DNA of 64,000 nt from Rhizobium sp. CIAT894 (GCF_000172795.2 NZ_CP020950.1:372001-436000), one strand, 5' to 3'; positions 20,534 through 30,789 are shown, counted from the first letter of the stretch. A program made the numbers and translations. Notes: generated from the sequence alone by a model not told the origin.

Positions 20534-21472
20534 ATGCGGTTCAAGGGCCTTGATCTGAATCTCCTCGTCGCACTCGACGCCTTGATGACCGAGCGTAACC
20601 TCACGGCGGCAGCGCGCAGCATCAACTTGAGCCAACCGGCCATGAGCGCGGCCGTCGGCAGGTTACGCACCTATTTCAATGACGACCTTTTTACCATGGT
20701 CGGTCGCGAACTCGTTCCAACCCCGCGTGCGGAGCGGCTCGCGCCTTCGGTCCGCGAGGCTCTGCTTCACATCCAGGTTTCGATCATATCCTGGGATCCG
20801 TTTTGCCCTGCTCAATCGGATCGCTGCTTCAGAGTCATTCTTTCCGATTACGCCGCACTCGTTTTTTTTGAAAAGGTCGTGACGCGTGTCGCCCGAGAAG
20901 CGCCCGCCGTCAGCTTCGAGTTGCTGCCGATCGCCGATAACTACGATGATTACTTGCGGCGCGGTGACGCCGATTTTCTCATCTTTCCGGAATTGCTCAT
21001 GTCGCGCGCACATCCTAAGGTGGCGTTATTCGAGGAGACCCTCGTGTGCGTGGGCTGCCGCTCGAACAAGCTACTCTCGGAGCAACTTACACTCGAGAGG
21101 TATATGTCGATGGGACACGTTGTGGTGAAGTTTGGGAACGCTGCTTCCATCGAGGAATGGTGTTTGCTTGGGCACGGGCTTAAGAGACATGTCGAAGTAG
21201 TCGTGCAGGGCTTCAGCATGGTTCCGTTCATGCTTTCAGGGACCGAGCGCATAGCGACAATGCCCTTACGCCTGGTCAAGCAGCTCGAAAAGACAATACC
21301 CCTGCGGATCGCCGACCTTCCGCTACCTTTGCCCGCGTTCACACAGGCCCTCCAATGGCCCGCGCTTCACAATAGTGATCAGGCAAGCCTCTGGATGCGG
21401 GACGTGCTATGCCAGGAAGCATCCCGCATGCCTTCGCCCCATGAGGTAATGAGACGTCTCAGGATTTCCTAG
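20534..21472 (+). CDS. nodD1: NodD1, LysR-type flavonoid-responsive activator
   Basis: The 312-residue product starts [20 protein letters not shown], the near-invariant NodD start, with the helix-turn-helix [20 protein letters not shown]. The start at 20534 is chosen from that motif; the frame runs 22 codons upstream. The C-terminal effector domain ends [15 protein letters not shown], also conserved. It binds nod boxes and activates nod genes in response to plant flavonoids. The number follows its linkage to nolE. Confidence 0.92.
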   Translation: MRFKGLDLNLLVALDALMTERNLTAAARSINLSQPAMSAAVGRLRTYFNDDLFTMVGRELVPTPRAERLAPSVREALLHIQVSIISWDPFCPAQSDRCFRVILSDYAALVFFEKVVTRVAREAPAVSFELLPIADNYDDYLRRGDADFLIFPELLMSRAHPKVALFEETLVCVGCRSNKLLSEQLTLERYMSMGHVVVKFGNAASIEEWCLLGHGLKRHVEVVVQGFSMVPFMLSGTERIATMPLRLVKQLEKTIPLRIADLPLPLPAFTQALQWPALHNSDQASLWMRDVLCQEASRMPSPHEVMRRLRIS

Positions 21473-21824
21473 CAACCTTTCGTGGTTTTGTCGTTCGGCG
21501 TGATTCATGGCGTCGGAATGAGGAGCCTCTTTGAAACGCCGCCGCTACAGTCTCACGGATGATTGATGATCCTGTCGCCGCTGGCCCAACAGCCGCGCTG
21601 ACTGACGACCAAGTATGGAGGAACTGGACAGATGCTCTCCTACGCCCGCCGTTCAACCGACCAATGAAACAACCTCCTCGACAGTTTGTCGACGACTCAA
21701 GTCGAAGGTTCACGCAGCTCCAATCGACATTAGCAAGGAGCGGCAAACCAACCCCTAATATGGGACGGGTTCACCACATCCGAGCCGTGGCGCCAGATTG
21801 CCCTCCGGTAATACCTCAACGTCT
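21473..21824. other. Convergent intergenic region nodD1 / cupin gene
   Basis: No gene, clear terminator hairpin or known repeat was recognised. Confidence 0.4.
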
Positions 21825-22241
21825 TTATTTTTGCGGCAGAACATTCTCACTGCCCTTTTCCACCTGATCGATCACGAGCAGCTTTACCGGCTCGGTGCCG
21901 TTGTTCGCCCCTTTATGCCATATGCCCCAGGACTCGACGATAAAATCTCCTGCCGTGAAAATGCTTTCTTTCCCAGATTCTGTATTGGTGACCGTGATCT
22001 CCCCCGAAAGCACATAGCCATAGCGCTGATAGCGATGCTGATGAATTGGCAACGTCGCACCGGGCGCAATCTCATAAATCGAAGCGATGACCTCGACATT
22101 CTTCCGTGGAACGATGATGGGCTGACCAGCAATCGTACGATCGGTCCTTAAGATAAGCGTAGCCGCGACCGCTTTGTTTTCGAACGCGTTCGCGGGACAC
22201 GCCAGAGCAAAGAGCGCCGTAGCGATTGAGATGACCTTCAT
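21825..22241 (-). CDS. Secreted cupin-domain protein downstream of nodJ
   Basis: A 138-residue protein from the ATG at 22241, with GGAG at a normal distance. The signal peptide MKVISIATALFALACPANAF is followed by a small cupin: PGATLPIHQHRYQRYGYVLS supplies the HxH-type metal ligands and GDFIVESWGIWHKGANNG the second motif. It is on the nodBCSIJ strand 206 bases after nodJ, so it may be the last gene of that operon. Substrate unknown; a sugar- or phenolic-binding periplasmic role is possible. Confidence 0.7.
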   Translation of the reverse strand: MKVISIATALFALACPANAFENKAVAATLILRTDRTIAGQPIIVPRKNVEVIASIYEIAPGATLPIHQHRYQRYGYVLSGEITVTNTESGKESIFTAGDFIVESWGIWHKGANNGTEPVKLLVIDQVEKGSENVLPQK

Positions 22242-22447
22242 TTGCTTTTCTCCTGATACAAGCCGGATTTTCCTGAAGAGTGTTTGCTTCCGAGTTCGGC
22301 CAGTTGCAGAGCGACAAACCTGCATCGTCTCACCGGCGCCGACACGGGTTCATTTGTTCCCGGACTATGATGATTATCTTCAGAGCTCTGCGGGTCTTTT
22401 CAAGATACTGCATCGCAATACCCCTCATGGCGTGGTGGCGAGTAGCG

Positions 22448-23236
22448 TCAAGACATCAGGCGCCGACGCAACAGCGCTGCCGACAGGAAGAACGGCAAAA
22501 TCGCGTAGATGCAAAGCGCGCCTATATGCAGGCCCATGCTACCCGCGGGGCGCCCAAGCATTGCCGGGCGTATGAGGTCGATCGCATGCGCTAGAGGCAA
22601 GAACTGCGCTACCTGCTGAAAGGCCTGGGGCAGTTGCGCGATTGGAAACACCGCGCCGCACAAGAACAGCATTGGTGTCAGGACGAGCGTCTGGTAAAAA
22701 ATGAAATACTCGTAACTGGGCGCAAGGGCCGTGACTACCATCGCAAGGCTCGCGAATGCAAATCCAGTGAGCATGATAACTGGCAGCACATAGACGACTG
22801 ATGGCCACGTCGCATAGCCTAGCACGGTGGCGACGATTATGATTCCCGTACCGGCAAGAAATGCCTTGCTCGCTGCCCATGCCAACTCACCCAGGATGAT
22901 GTCCCCAAGTGTCATTTGTGTGTAGAGCATGGCTTCCCAGGTGCGTTGGGCGTGCATTCGCGTAAAGGCCGCGTAAATCGTCTCGAACGTCGCTGAGGTC
23001 ATCGCGCTTGTCGCCACCATGCCGCCCGCCAAGAACGCAACGTAGGTTGTGCCGTCAACGCGACCCACAATAATTCCGAGGCCAAGGCCGAGGCCAAAAA
23101 GGTAGATCATAGGATCGGCCAGACTTCCAACAATTGACGCAAGTGCTACTTTCTTCCATGCCAGATAGTTGCGTCGCCATATCGCAATCCAGTTAAAAGC
23201 GTTGGCGGGCAGAGCCGCGGCACAACCTTCACCCAT
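22448..23236 (-). CDS. nodJ: NodJ, permease of the Nod-factor ABC exporter
   Basis: A 262-residue integral membrane protein of the ABC-2 type with about six hydrophobic helices (for example [16 protein letters not shown] and [20 protein letters not shown]). It starts three bases after the nodI stop. NodI and NodJ together export lipochitooligosaccharides across the inner membrane. The sequence matches NodJ in length and motifs. Confidence 0.93.
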   Translation of the reverse strand: MGEGCAAALPANAFNWIAIWRRNYLAWKKVALASIVGSLADPMIYLFGLGLGLGIIVGRVDGTTYVAFLAGGMVATSAMTSATFETIYAAFTRMHAQRTWEAMLYTQMTLGDIILGELAWAASKAFLAGTGIIIVATVLGYATWPSVVYVLPVIMLTGFAFASLAMVVTALAPSYEYFIFYQTLVLTPMLFLCGAVFPIAQLPQAFQQVAQFLPLAHAIDLIRPAMLGRPAGSMGLHIGALCIYAILPFFLSAALLRRRLMS

Positions 23237-23239
23237 CGT

Positions 23240-24190
23240 TCACTTCTCCATCTCGCGCCCGGTCAACCGCAAAAACACATCCTCAAGATTCGGCGGACGC
23301 TGGAGAATGCGCAAGCCCGCGCGCTCCCGCAACCGCACACGCACCTGCTCCGGGTCAGACACATAGCAAAAAAGGGTCTCGCCGCTAATTTCGACGCGAT
23401 CGGCATATGGCCCGACCAGCGATTCCAATTCATGCGGATCGCCGCCGTAGATTTCAATGACTTCGCACCCGATCAGTTCATCGATCAGGTCATGCGGCCG
23501 CCCTTCGGCAATGCTGCGACCTCTTTCGAGTACGCAGAGTCGATCGCATAGCCGTTCGGCCTCTTCCATGAAATGGGTGGTCAAGATGATCGTTTTGCCG
23601 CGCGTAAGCAGGGAACGCAGGCGCTCCCAGATCAGGTGGCGCGCGTGCGGGTCGAGACCGGTGGTCGGCTCGTCCATGACAAGTAGCTGGGGGTCATTGA
23701 TCAACGCACGCGCTAGCGTCAGGCGCCGCTTCATGCCGCCTGAAAGTTCAGACACACGCGCATTCACCTTGCTCTCTAGGCGTGCAAACTCAAGGAGCGA
23801 CGGCATGACCGCCTCGACTTTGCGTGTATTCATGCCGAAGTAGCGGCCGTAGACCAGCAGATTCTCGCGCACAGTGAATTCAGGCTCAAGGTTGTCGAAT
23901 TGCGGCACCACGCCGATACCCTTTCGCGCCAAGCGAGCCTGGGCAGGCACCGGCACGCCGAGCACAGTAATCTTCCCCGCATCAGGGGCTGTCATGCCAA
24001 GGATCATGCGTGCGATCGTGCTCTTGCCCGCGCCGTTCGGTCCAAGCAGCCCGAAGCATTGCCCCGGGGAAACGCGGAACGATAGCGCGTTGACCACGGC
24101 CTTGTCGCCATATGTCTTGCTTACGTCGAAAAAATCTATTGCGGACATGAACATGCGCTCATCTGACCGTCGGGCGCCGTTGACTGGCAT
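23240..24190 (-). CDS. nodI: NodI, ATPase of the Nod-factor ABC exporter
   Basis: The 316-residue frame contains Walker A ([12 protein letters not shown]), the signature [20 protein letters not shown], Walker B ([13 protein letters not shown]) and the switch histidine ([15 protein letters not shown]). The first 12 residues differ from other NodI proteins, so the real start may be one of the two ATGs at [13 protein letters not shown]. It ends REMEK as in other NodI. It lies directly after the nodU scar. Confidence 0.93.
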   Translation of the reverse strand: MPVNGARRSDERMFMSAIDFFDVSKTYGDKAVVNALSFRVSPGQCFGLLGPNGAGKSTIARMILGMTAPDAGKITVLGVPVPAQARLARKGIGVVPQFDNLEPEFTVRENLLVYGRYFGMNTRKVEAVMPSLLEFARLESKVNARVSELSGGMKRRLTLARALINDPQLLVMDEPTTGLDPHARHLIWERLRSLLTRGKTIILTTHFMEEAERLCDRLCVLERGRSIAEGRPHDLIDELIGCEVIEIYGGDPHELESLVGPYADRVEISGETLFCYVSDPEQVRVRLRERAGLRILQRPPNLEDVFLRLTGREMEK

Positions 24191-24250
24191 TTCTTCGGTT
24201 GGTTGTGTTCTTCCTGGTCCATCGCACCGTATGTGTTCATTGCGTCTCCA

Positions 24251-24479
24251 TTAAAGGGCTGGCAGCAGCATCCGGGAAAACGCCTCGTCCGTGGTAATTG
24301 GCACTCGTGTTGCAGAGCAGCCGAATGTCCCGAGCTTGTTACATTCGAAGAGTAGCTCGGCGACTTCACGGAGAGAGTGCCTGGGATGGTCTGCAATTGT
24401 GCAGATTCATCGAGATGGACAACAGCCGGAATTCTGTCCTGGCATCTCATCCGCGTCTTTTTATACCACAGACGCGCAT
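24251..24479 (-). pseudogene. nodU: nodU remnant (internal deletion scar)
   Basis: Just after nodS an ATG with GGAG upstream opens MRVCGIK, the NodU start, and the frame then ends. About 30 bases on, another frame reads RIPAVVHLDESAQLQTI, which resembles the IPAVxHVDGxARLQTV motif near the C-terminus of NodU carbamoyltransferases, and a last frame ends FSRMLLPAL at a stop. About 1.5 kb of a normal nodU is missing. The nodBCSUIJ order of related strains supports this reading. Confidence 0.65.
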
Positions 24480-24515
24480 AGTGTCTCCATGTCTGAACGT
24501 CGAGGGTTGGGGCCG

Positions 24516-25133
24516 TTAGGAGGCAGAAATCGGATTCCGGAAACAGGCGAGTAAGCAATCTTCGTTGACCGAGCCACCCCGACACTCAAGCCGCTCTAGC
24601 TCGAGCAAAGTTTCGTTCAGCATGTCGAGGACCGTCTCAGCACCAGCAACGTGGCCCCAGCGACGACAATTGGCGTCGCGCGCCGATCCGAAAACCAGAT
24701 ATCCATCTGGCGCAAGCATCCGCACTAAATTCCGAACAGCCCCTCTCATCTCGGCTATTCCTCCAATATAGTAGAGCACTTCCGCCACAACGATCAAATC
24801 AAACCTCTCGTCAGGTGAAAACTGTTGAACATCAGAGACTATCCAGCTGATGTGCGGAGAATCCCTCATGCGTCGACGCGATCTTTCTATAGCGTGAGGC
24901 ACAACATCGATCACGGTGAGCCGTTTGCAGTGGGGGGCTAGCTGCACCGTAAATGCGCCGGCAGCGCATCCCACTTCGAGCGCATTTGAGATGGATCCCT
25001 GGGCAAGCGCCAAGCGGAGCATTTGCGTGTGACGCTCACGCTCGAATGGATTGGCGTCGAGTCCCCATGGATCGGGTGCAGCCAGTTCCCGATTCAGCAA
25101 TTGATAATTGTCGCTCTGTGTCAACTCGTTCAC
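24516..25133 (-). CDS. nodS: NodS, Nod-factor N-methyltransferase
   Basis: A 205-residue SAM-dependent methyltransferase: motif I ALEVGCAAGAFTVQLAP, acidic motif LTVIDVVPHA, and RFDLIVVAEVLYYIGG. It starts 15 bases after the nodC stop. NodS methylates the free amino group that NodB exposes, before acylation by NodA, giving the N-methyl group of bean-strain Nod factors. Full length for the family. Confidence 0.93.
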   Translation of the reverse strand: MNELTQSDNYQLLNRELAAPDPWGLDANPFERERHTQMLRLALAQGSISNALEVGCAAGAFTVQLAPHCKRLTVIDVVPHAIERSRRRMRDSPHISWIVSDVQQFSPDERFDLIVVAEVLYYIGGIAEMRGAVRNLVRMLAPDGYLVFGSARDANCRRWGHVAGAETVLDMLNETLLELERLECRGGSVNEDCLLACFRNPISAS

Positions 25134-25148
25134 CTCGGTAAATAGATC

Positions 25149-26480
25149 TTACTCGTCGCTGCACATGCAGTCAGACGTCGTTCGCCTGGCAGAATCGCGG
25201 GCGGGGTTGAGCCTTCGAGGCGCTGTCGCATGTCCAGAACATTCTGTAGTGCGCGCATCAGTCGCCGGATGTTGATTCGAGTTGCCAGCAGAGCTGCGCG
25301 ACAGCCAGTCGCTATTGCTCAGCGTGCACAGCGCGTAGGCTTTCAAGGGCAGTAGCAGAAAAATATTGATGAATGCATGCAGAGAGAACCCGAGGAACCG
25401 TCGTTGGCGGGCCCGGAGCGCGACAACGCTGCAGTGGATCATCGTCATGGCCACGATCATCAGGGATGCCAACCAAGGCACGGTGCCCGTCAATGCAAGC
25501 TGTGCGAGCCCCGTCAGCACTGATAGTGCCAGAAGCAGCGGTCCGAGGTTCTGTCCGACAACGTCGAGCGTAAGGAAGCGATGGAGGTTGGGCAGCAGGC
25601 GCAGCCCAAGCAACGTGTCCCGGTACGTGCTCCGCGCCCAGCGTAGTTGTTGGCGCAGATACGGTCCTAGCTTGTTCGGAACGACTGTCGCTGCGATGGC
25701 GCTCGGCACGTACTCCGTTCGAAAGCCTGCCTTCAGCATAAGAATGGTGAGATGCCGATCCTCACCGAAATCGCTTGGCTTTCCCCGAAAATACTGTGAT
25801 TCGTACTGGTCAAGCAGCGAAGCGAGCGCAGAGCGACGGTAGATAGCACATGGACCGCAGCAGCACATAACGGCTCCGAAGCGAGCTTGTGCCGCACGCT
25901 CCTCGTTGCAAGCCAGCCAGTACTCCATATCGATCAAACGGGTCAGCCAACTATCGTTTCGGTTGCGGGCCGTCAACTGTCCCATGGCCGCGCCGACAGC
26001 CGGATCTTGCATTTTAGGCACGAGCTTCCTGATGACGTCAGATGCGAGGATCGTGTCGGAGTCGACGTTTAACACCATATCTCCAGCAGAGCGGCGTATC
26101 GCGGCGATCTGTGCCTTCCGTTTACCAACATTCTGGGGAAGCAGGAGAATATTGAATCTGGGGTCTCGTGCGAAGGCCTCGTGCACAGGTCGCAAAGCCT
26201 CGCGATTTTCGGAACCGTCATCAACTAGGTAAACCTGCAGCCTTCCCCCGTATTCCTGACCCGCAATAGAAGCCAGGCACTCCGAAAGCGTGCGGGGATC
26301 CTCGTTGAAGCTTGGCACGATGACATCTACGCTGGGCAGCTCCTCAAAGCCGGCCAAGCTCTGGGACGCCAATGAAACATCGGTCGGCAGAGAATAAACG
26401 GCCTGCACGCTTTTATAAGCAGTCGAGAGAAGTGCATAAAGCGAGACGGCGACAGTGCTGGTTGTGTCAAGCATATCCAT
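25149..26480 (-). CDS. nodC: NodC, chitooligosaccharide synthase
   Basis: A 443-residue processive family 2 glycosyltransferase in the inner membrane. The N-terminal helix is followed by VDVIVPSFNEDP, VYLVDDGSENRE, VLNVDSDT (DxD), FGEDRHLT, and the QLRWARSTYRD motif (QxxRW), then two or three C-terminal helices (GPLLLALSVLTGLAQLAL and others). It polymerises UDP-GlcNAc into the Nod-factor backbone and sets chain length. The ATG overlaps the nodB stop as TGATG. Confidence 0.96.
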   Translation of the reverse strand: MDMLDTTSTVAVSLYALLSTAYKSVQAVYSLPTDVSLASQSLAGFEELPSVDVIVPSFNEDPRTLSECLASIAGQEYGGRLQVYLVDDGSENREALRPVHEAFARDPRFNILLLPQNVGKRKAQIAAIRRSAGDMVLNVDSDTILASDVIRKLVPKMQDPAVGAAMGQLTARNRNDSWLTRLIDMEYWLACNEERAAQARFGAVMCCCGPCAIYRRSALASLLDQYESQYFRGKPSDFGEDRHLTILMLKAGFRTEYVPSAIAATVVPNKLGPYLRQQLRWARSTYRDTLLGLRLLPNLHRFLTLDVVGQNLGPLLLALSVLTGLAQLALTGTVPWLASLMIVAMTMIHCSVVALRARQRRFLGFSLHAFINIFLLLPLKAYALCTLSNSDWLSRSSAGNSNQHPATDARTTECSGHATAPRRLNPARDSARRTTSDCMCSDE

Positions 26481-27139
26481 CAGAACTCCCGAGGAAGCGA
26501 GCGGAATACAAAGCCGCGATCATGCAAAGCTGGAATTATGCTAGATAACGCCATGATAGTCTGGTGGCGCAGACTGCGGTCAGTTCCTTGTTGCATTTCA
26601 CTGGAGGGACAACCGTCGTGCAAGAGCACGATTGACCCCGGCCGGACAGACTGCAGCACATCATTGACAATGCCGTCGGCCCCGGGAAGAGACCAGTCTC
26701 GCGGATCTACCGACCAGTGCACGGCAGTGAGTTCCGCATTCGCCGAAACCTTGAGCACTTCTTCGGTCCAGATGCCGTAAGGAGCCCGGATGTGCCGCAC
26801 CACCGCCTGAGGCGACGCCATTTTTATGGCTCTGTTTGTCTCGAGTATCTGACGTTGCACCTCGTCGGGTTCGCAGTCAGACAGGTCTGGATGCGTCATT
26901 GTGTGGTTGGCGACTTCATGTCCCTCTGCAATCATTCGCTGGATCAATTTAGATTGATCGGCCAGGAACTCGCCGATGACGAAGAATGTTGCCGGCACCC
27001 GGTGTTCAGCCAGAATATCGAGAATCTCCGGTGTACAAAATGGATGCGGACCGTCGTCGAACGTCAAATAAACGCTGTGACTACCAGTGCCGTCATCGCG
27101 CTCACCGTGCACTTCGCACGAGCAATCGAGGTGCGTCAT
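26480..27139 (-). CDS. nodB: NodB, chitooligosaccharide deacetylase
   Basis: A 219-residue polysaccharide deacetylase with all NodB-fold motifs: VYLTFDDGPHP (catalytic base and metal Asp), HTMTHP (metal His), RAPYG, DPRDW and IVLLHDG. It removes the acetyl group from the non-reducing end sugar of the NodC product. The ATG overlaps the stop of the ruined nodA frame (ATGA), the same overlap as in intact nodAB operons. It is the first working gene of the nodBCS-IJ operon. Confidence 0.96.
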   Translation of the reverse strand: MTHLDCSCEVHGERDDGTGSHSVYLTFDDGPHPFCTPEILDILAEHRVPATFFVIGEFLADQSKLIQRMIAEGHEVANHTMTHPDLSDCEPDEVQRQILETNRAIKMASPQAVVRHIRAPYGIWTEEVLKVSANAELTAVHWSVDPRDWSLPGADGIVNDVLQSVRPGSIVLLHDGCPSSEMQQGTDRSLRHQTIMALSSIIPALHDRGFVFRSLPREF

Positions 27140-27320
27140 TGCTCTCGTCCTTTCCGGTAAATTATCCTGGTGGCATTCGGAGACCGGCCACCAAAGGGTA
27201 GGATGATGACGCCGCGCGTGGACGCAGGTCGAAACGCGCGCGTGGCAGCGTGTAGCGTACGCCGTTTCCCCAAAATAGCGGTCACCAGGCCGCCTCGTCT
27301 GAATCTGTCAATACCGCGGC
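27136..27320 (-). pseudogene. nodA: Degenerate nodA 3' end preceding nodB
   Basis: The frame ending at 27136 reads RFRRGGLVTAILGKRRTL, then STRGVIILPFGG, then IIYRKGREQ, and its TGA overlaps the nodB ATG. This lines up loosely with the intact NodA tail ([39 protein letters not shown]). The N-terminal two thirds cannot be recognised. Similarity is weak and judged by eye; the position and the overlap make the nodA origin likely. Confidence 0.55.
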
Positions 27321-27517
27321 TCGTTGCGGACTGTACCGAGTGCGATTGGTGGTGAACCCCCGAGCTGTCGACGATTGCAAGGTGATGCAATGGGCTGATC
27401 GACCGCTTATGCAAGCATTACATTCCAAAGCCACACATTTGACCCCTCTACACCACTGGGCGCGCCATCGACGACTTGATTTCCGTCAAGATGCTCGTCT
27501 AATGGATCACGCCATTC

Positions 27518-27564
27518 AATTCGTAAAATCGATTGTTTGGATGATACCCATTCACAGCATAGAT
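27518..27564 (-). promoter_or_regulatory. nod box of the nodBCS-IJ operon
   Basis: Read on the minus strand this is a 47-base nod box: ATCTATGCTGTGAATG, seven bases, then ATCCAAACAATCGATTTTAC. It is nearly consensus and lies about 380 bases before nodB. The gap is the size expected if most of nodA has been lost between them. Confidence 0.88.
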
Positions 27565-27908
27565 AAAATTCGAGCTCCACGGTTCCTGCTAACGGACCGA
27601 GCCTGTTGTCGTGACTGGCGGGGGACTTGCGTCGTCGTTCCCTGGAAGAACTTATGAGCCGATTCAAGATATTGCTGGCGTACGGGTTATTTGCGATGAC
27701 CAGATCACCAGTTCTCATTTCCGGGACCGTTCTTCCCATCATGGTGGAACAAGCCCTCAATCGAGAGTGTTTACCGCCCCGATGAACAAATTTTCCGGGA
27801 ACGTGAACCGAGCTTCTTTAAGCCCAGGACGATACTGATGCTAACACGGTAGTTTGTGATGCCTGTTAATGTGGCGGTGCGACCAAGCTGCCGAACGCCA
27901 GATATTTC
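27565..27908. other. Region between nod box and IS3 copy A
   Basis: No intact gene. A plus-strand stretch near 27655-27700 reads YEPIQDIAGVRVICDDQ, which resembles VQDIGGVPVICDEKIN read on the minus strand at about 57470-57540, so a small shared remnant exists; its origin is not recognised. Confidence 0.4.
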
Positions 27909-28014
27909 AGATGACCTGCCACTGAATTTTCATCCGGCGGCGATTAGAGCCTCGGCGGTCTTTGAAACGCTCCCAAACGTTGGACCACCGGATGCTAGAG
28001 TTTTCCGGCTTCAT

Positions 28015-28830
28015 TCAGGGAGGCGGGCTGGTTGCGCCTCCCGAATTCACCAACGAGATCGGCACCTTGTTGCCGATCGCACCATGAGGTCTTTCCTCAT
28101 TGTAGTATCTACGCCAATCCTCCATCTTTTCGCGGGCATCCGCAAGGGTCAGGAACCAATGCTGGTTTAGGCATTCTGCACGGAAGCGGCCATTGAACGC
28201 TTCGATGAAGGCATTATCAGTCGGCTTGCCGGGGCGTGAGAAGTCCAACGTCACACCCTTGGAATAGGCCCGCAGGTCCAAGTCGCGCGACACGAACTCG
28301 GTCCCTTGGTCGACACGGATCGTTTTCGGATAGCCGGCTTTTTGGCACACCCGTTCAAGGGTTTGCACAACGTCTTCGCCTCTATAGCTATGACGTGGAT
28401 CAAGCACCGGCACGTAGCGCGAGAAGGTGTCGACCACCGTCAGCACGCGCAGTTTCTTACCCGTTGCGAGTTGGTCATGGACGAAGTCCATCGCCCAGAC
28501 GTCGTTGGGTCCGACGGCCATGTGCCGATCCTCGCGAAGCTTGGCTTTTACCCCCCGCTTCGGTGTCTTGTTCCGCAACTGTAGCCCCAAGTCCCTGTAA
28601 ATGCGGTAGGTTCGCTTGATGTTGGTGCCCCAACCCACGCGTTCCAACAGCACATGCACGCGGCGATAGCCGTACCGCACACGGATCTCGCAGATCTCGC
28701 GAATACGACGTTCCAGACCGGCCTGATCAGCACGGCGAGAGGTATAGTGGTGAGTTGATCGATCGAAGTTCAACGCTCCACAAGCACGTCGGATCGAGAT
28801 CGCCCAATCGCAGCACATGCCTTTCACCAT
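28015..28830 (-). CDS. IS3-family transposase OrfB (copy A)
   Basis: A DDE integrase-type protein of about 271 residues: VWAMDFVHDQLATGKKLRVL holds the first Asp, TIRVDQGTEFVSRDL the second, and DNAFIEAFNGRFRAECLNQH the Glu. An N-terminal HTH_21-type segment (LERRIREICEIRVRYGYRRV) is present. It is probably made as an OrfAB fusion by frameshifting. It looks intact. Confidence 0.9.
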   Translation of the reverse strand: MVKGMCCDWAISIRRACGALNFDRSTHHYTSRRADQAGLERRIREICEIRVRYGYRRVHVLLERVGWGTNIKRTYRIYRDLGLQLRNKTPKRGVKAKLREDRHMAVGPNDVWAMDFVHDQLATGKKLRVLTVVDTFSRYVPVLDPRHSYRGEDVVQTLERVCQKAGYPKTIRVDQGTEFVSRDLDLRAYSKGVTLDFSRPGKPTDNAFIEAFNGRFRAECLNQHWFLTLADAREKMEDWRRYYNEERPHGAIGNKVPISLVNSGGATSPPP

Positions 28831-28850
28831 CTCCCGCTTCCGAGCAGGCC

Positions 28851-29117
28851 TTAGAGCTTTCGGCGGATGACATCCTGCAACATCTCGCGGTCCAGCGTCA
28901 GATCCGCGACGATCTTCTTCAGGCGCGAATTCTCGTCCTCGAGCTGTTTCAGCCTCTTCATCTCCGGTGGCAGCATGCCCGCGTATTTTTTCTTCCAGTT
29001 GAAATAAGTCGCCTGGCTGATCCCCGCCTTCCTGCAGATTTCAGCAACCGACACGCCTTCATCACCTTGCTTCAGAATGAACGCCTTCTGAGCGTCCGAA
29101 AACTGCGACGCTTTCAT
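28851..29117 (-). CDS. IS3-family transposase OrfA (copy A)
   Basis: An 88-residue DNA-binding protein starting MKASQFSDAQKAFILKQGDE, with the helix-turn-helix SVAEICRKAGISQATYFNWK and a leucine-zipper-like tail LKQLEDENSRLKKIVADLTL. The ATG at 29117 is preferred; an in-frame extension upstream lies in the terminal repeat region. Confidence 0.9.
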   Translation of the reverse strand: MKASQFSDAQKAFILKQGDEGVSVAEICRKAGISQATYFNWKKKYAGMLPPEMKRLKQLEDENSRLKKIVADLTLDREMLQDVIRRKL

Positions 29118-29199
29118 CGTCTTCTGGTCCCTTTCCCAGCCAGGAAAATGCACCGGAAAACTCTAACCAAAATTGGTCCAGTTTGAAGGGTTCAGATCA

Positions 29200-29618
29200 A
29201 TGGGCCGGACTCTAATCCATTCTGGAGGAAATTCTCAGTGGCAGGTCAGTGTGCACTGCCATCGAAAAGGCCAAAGCGATACCGCATCGACGCCCTGTGA
29301 TGGTTTTCTTGTGTACGGACAGCGCGCAGGTACGGGACCATTTACTCGGTGTATTTCCCGATCAATCACTATCCCGAAATGCTTTCAGGCGGCCCAGGCC
29401 GGCCATTACACAGTGCATCGCTCGGAGTGGACGGCGGTATCTCTGCTCTTACAGAGATGTACCTTCTCGCCCGATGCGATACGGTAATTCGCTTTCCGCC
29501 GGCCAGCGCCTTCACGCGCTATGCCCGTCTCTTCGTGCCACGTGTTATTGAGTTTGACTTGAAAGATCCGACTCGCTTGATCTTGACTGATGAATCGTCC
29601 GAGCATGAGCCGGCTTGA
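29200..29618 (+). pseudogene. nodZ: nodZ 3' remnant (Nod-factor fucosyltransferase)
   Basis: Two frames together give the C-terminal third of NodZ: VCTAIEKAKAIPHRRPVMVF, LCTDSAQVRDHLLGVFPD, then after a frameshift near 29370 RPLHSASLGVDGGISALTEM and LLARCDTVIRFPPASAFTRY, ending EHEPA. NodZ adds L-fucose to the reducing-end sugar of Nod factors. The 5' two thirds are absent; IS3 copy A lies directly to the left. It cannot make an active enzyme. Confidence 0.82.
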
Positions 29619-29745
29619 TGAACCGGCACTCCGCTGAACAAATTCTCGGCGCCCTCGCAGGATTGAGGAGAGGTGTTCACTGGATCGCGATGTGGGCGCA
29701 GCACGCGACGAGACAAGGCGGGGGCGCATCCTCTCCTAGCGTCTA

Positions 29746-30789
29746 GAGCAAATCCTGTTCAATCCGGATCATATCCAGCAGCCTTGAAGCAATTGGCGCA
29801 TTCTGCGGGGGTGAAGCGGGGTATCAGGGCGCCAACTGCATCCCAGAGGGCGTCAATCTTTCGCTCTGCCCGACCTCGCAGCATCGCCTTCAGTTTGGAG
29901 AAGGCGTTCTCGATCGGATTGAAGTCTGGGCTGTAAGGGGGCAGGAACATGAGCGTGGCGCCGACACGTTCGATGGCGTCGCGTACACCCGCTGTCTTGT
30001 GAGCCGGTAGGTTGTCCATGACCACCACGTCGCCGATCTCCAGGGTAGGCCCCAATACCTGTTCGACGTAAGCCAGGAAGACAATTACCGTTCATGGCGC
30101 CATCGTAGACAAACGGCGCGGTCATCCCAGTGAGGCGCAACGCTCCGGTAAAGGTCGTTGTTTTCCAATGGCCATGTGGCACGCCAGCTCGGCAACGCTC
30201 ACCTCGAAGTGCACGTCCGCGTAGCCGTGCCATCTTGGTCGAAAGGCCGGTTTCGTCGATGAAGATCAGCTTTTCTGGATCGAGATCCAGTTGGCCGTCG
30301 AACCAGACACGCCGGCGCTTTAGGACATCCGGCCGGTCCTGCTCCAGTGCGTGGGCGGTCTTTTTTCAAAGGTCCATCCGCGGCCTCGAAGCCAAGCGCC
30401 AAGTGCGCTGCGGCTGATCTTCACCTGCCGCTCGACGGACAAGCGCTCAACCATCTCATCGAGCGTCACATCCCTACGCTCGTTGATCAACGCGACAACG
30501 AATTCCTCGTGTGCATCCACTGCCGAAGGTCGTCTCCAGCCCTGTGGCCGAGCAGTTAACTCACCCTCTTTCGCTCTTGCAAACCAGCGGATCGCCGTCG
30601 AAATCCCAACTCCGAAACGAGCCGCAGCCTGTCGAGCCGACATGCCGGCCGCAGACGCTTTCAAAACCCGTATTCGAAGATCATCGCTCAGTGCTTGTCC
30701 CATCATCCACCTCTTCTCTGTGGATGTTTGAATCAGCATCGATGGACGCCGTCACATCACAATCGATTCATCGATCGCAGGACTTGCTC
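29746..30789 (-). mobile_element. IS630-family insertion sequence, copy A
   Basis: A 1044-base element with inverted ends (GAGCAAATCCTG at the left, and the complement of CAGGACTTGCTC at the right) flanked by TA on both sides, the IS630 target. OrfA (30320-30706) is intact. OrfB is split: a one-base shift near 30085 separates the DETGLSTK part from the DNLPAHK and [12 protein letters not shown] parts, so this copy is probably inactive. Three relatives occur at 48118, 54597 and 54958. Confidence 0.88.

Larger units (their letters stand above)
27913..29193 (-). mobile_element. IS3-family (IS407-type) insertion sequence, copy A, complete
   Basis: This 1281-base element has ends GACCTGCC on the left and, read inward from the right, GAACCCTTC, flanked on both sides by AGAT, a 4-base target duplication typical of the IS407 subgroup. 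It contains orfA and orfB in the usual order on the minus strand. Copy B (52811-53750) and copy C (62135-62957) are related partial copies. It sits between the nodB-operon promoter and a nodZ remnant. Confidence 0.9.
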
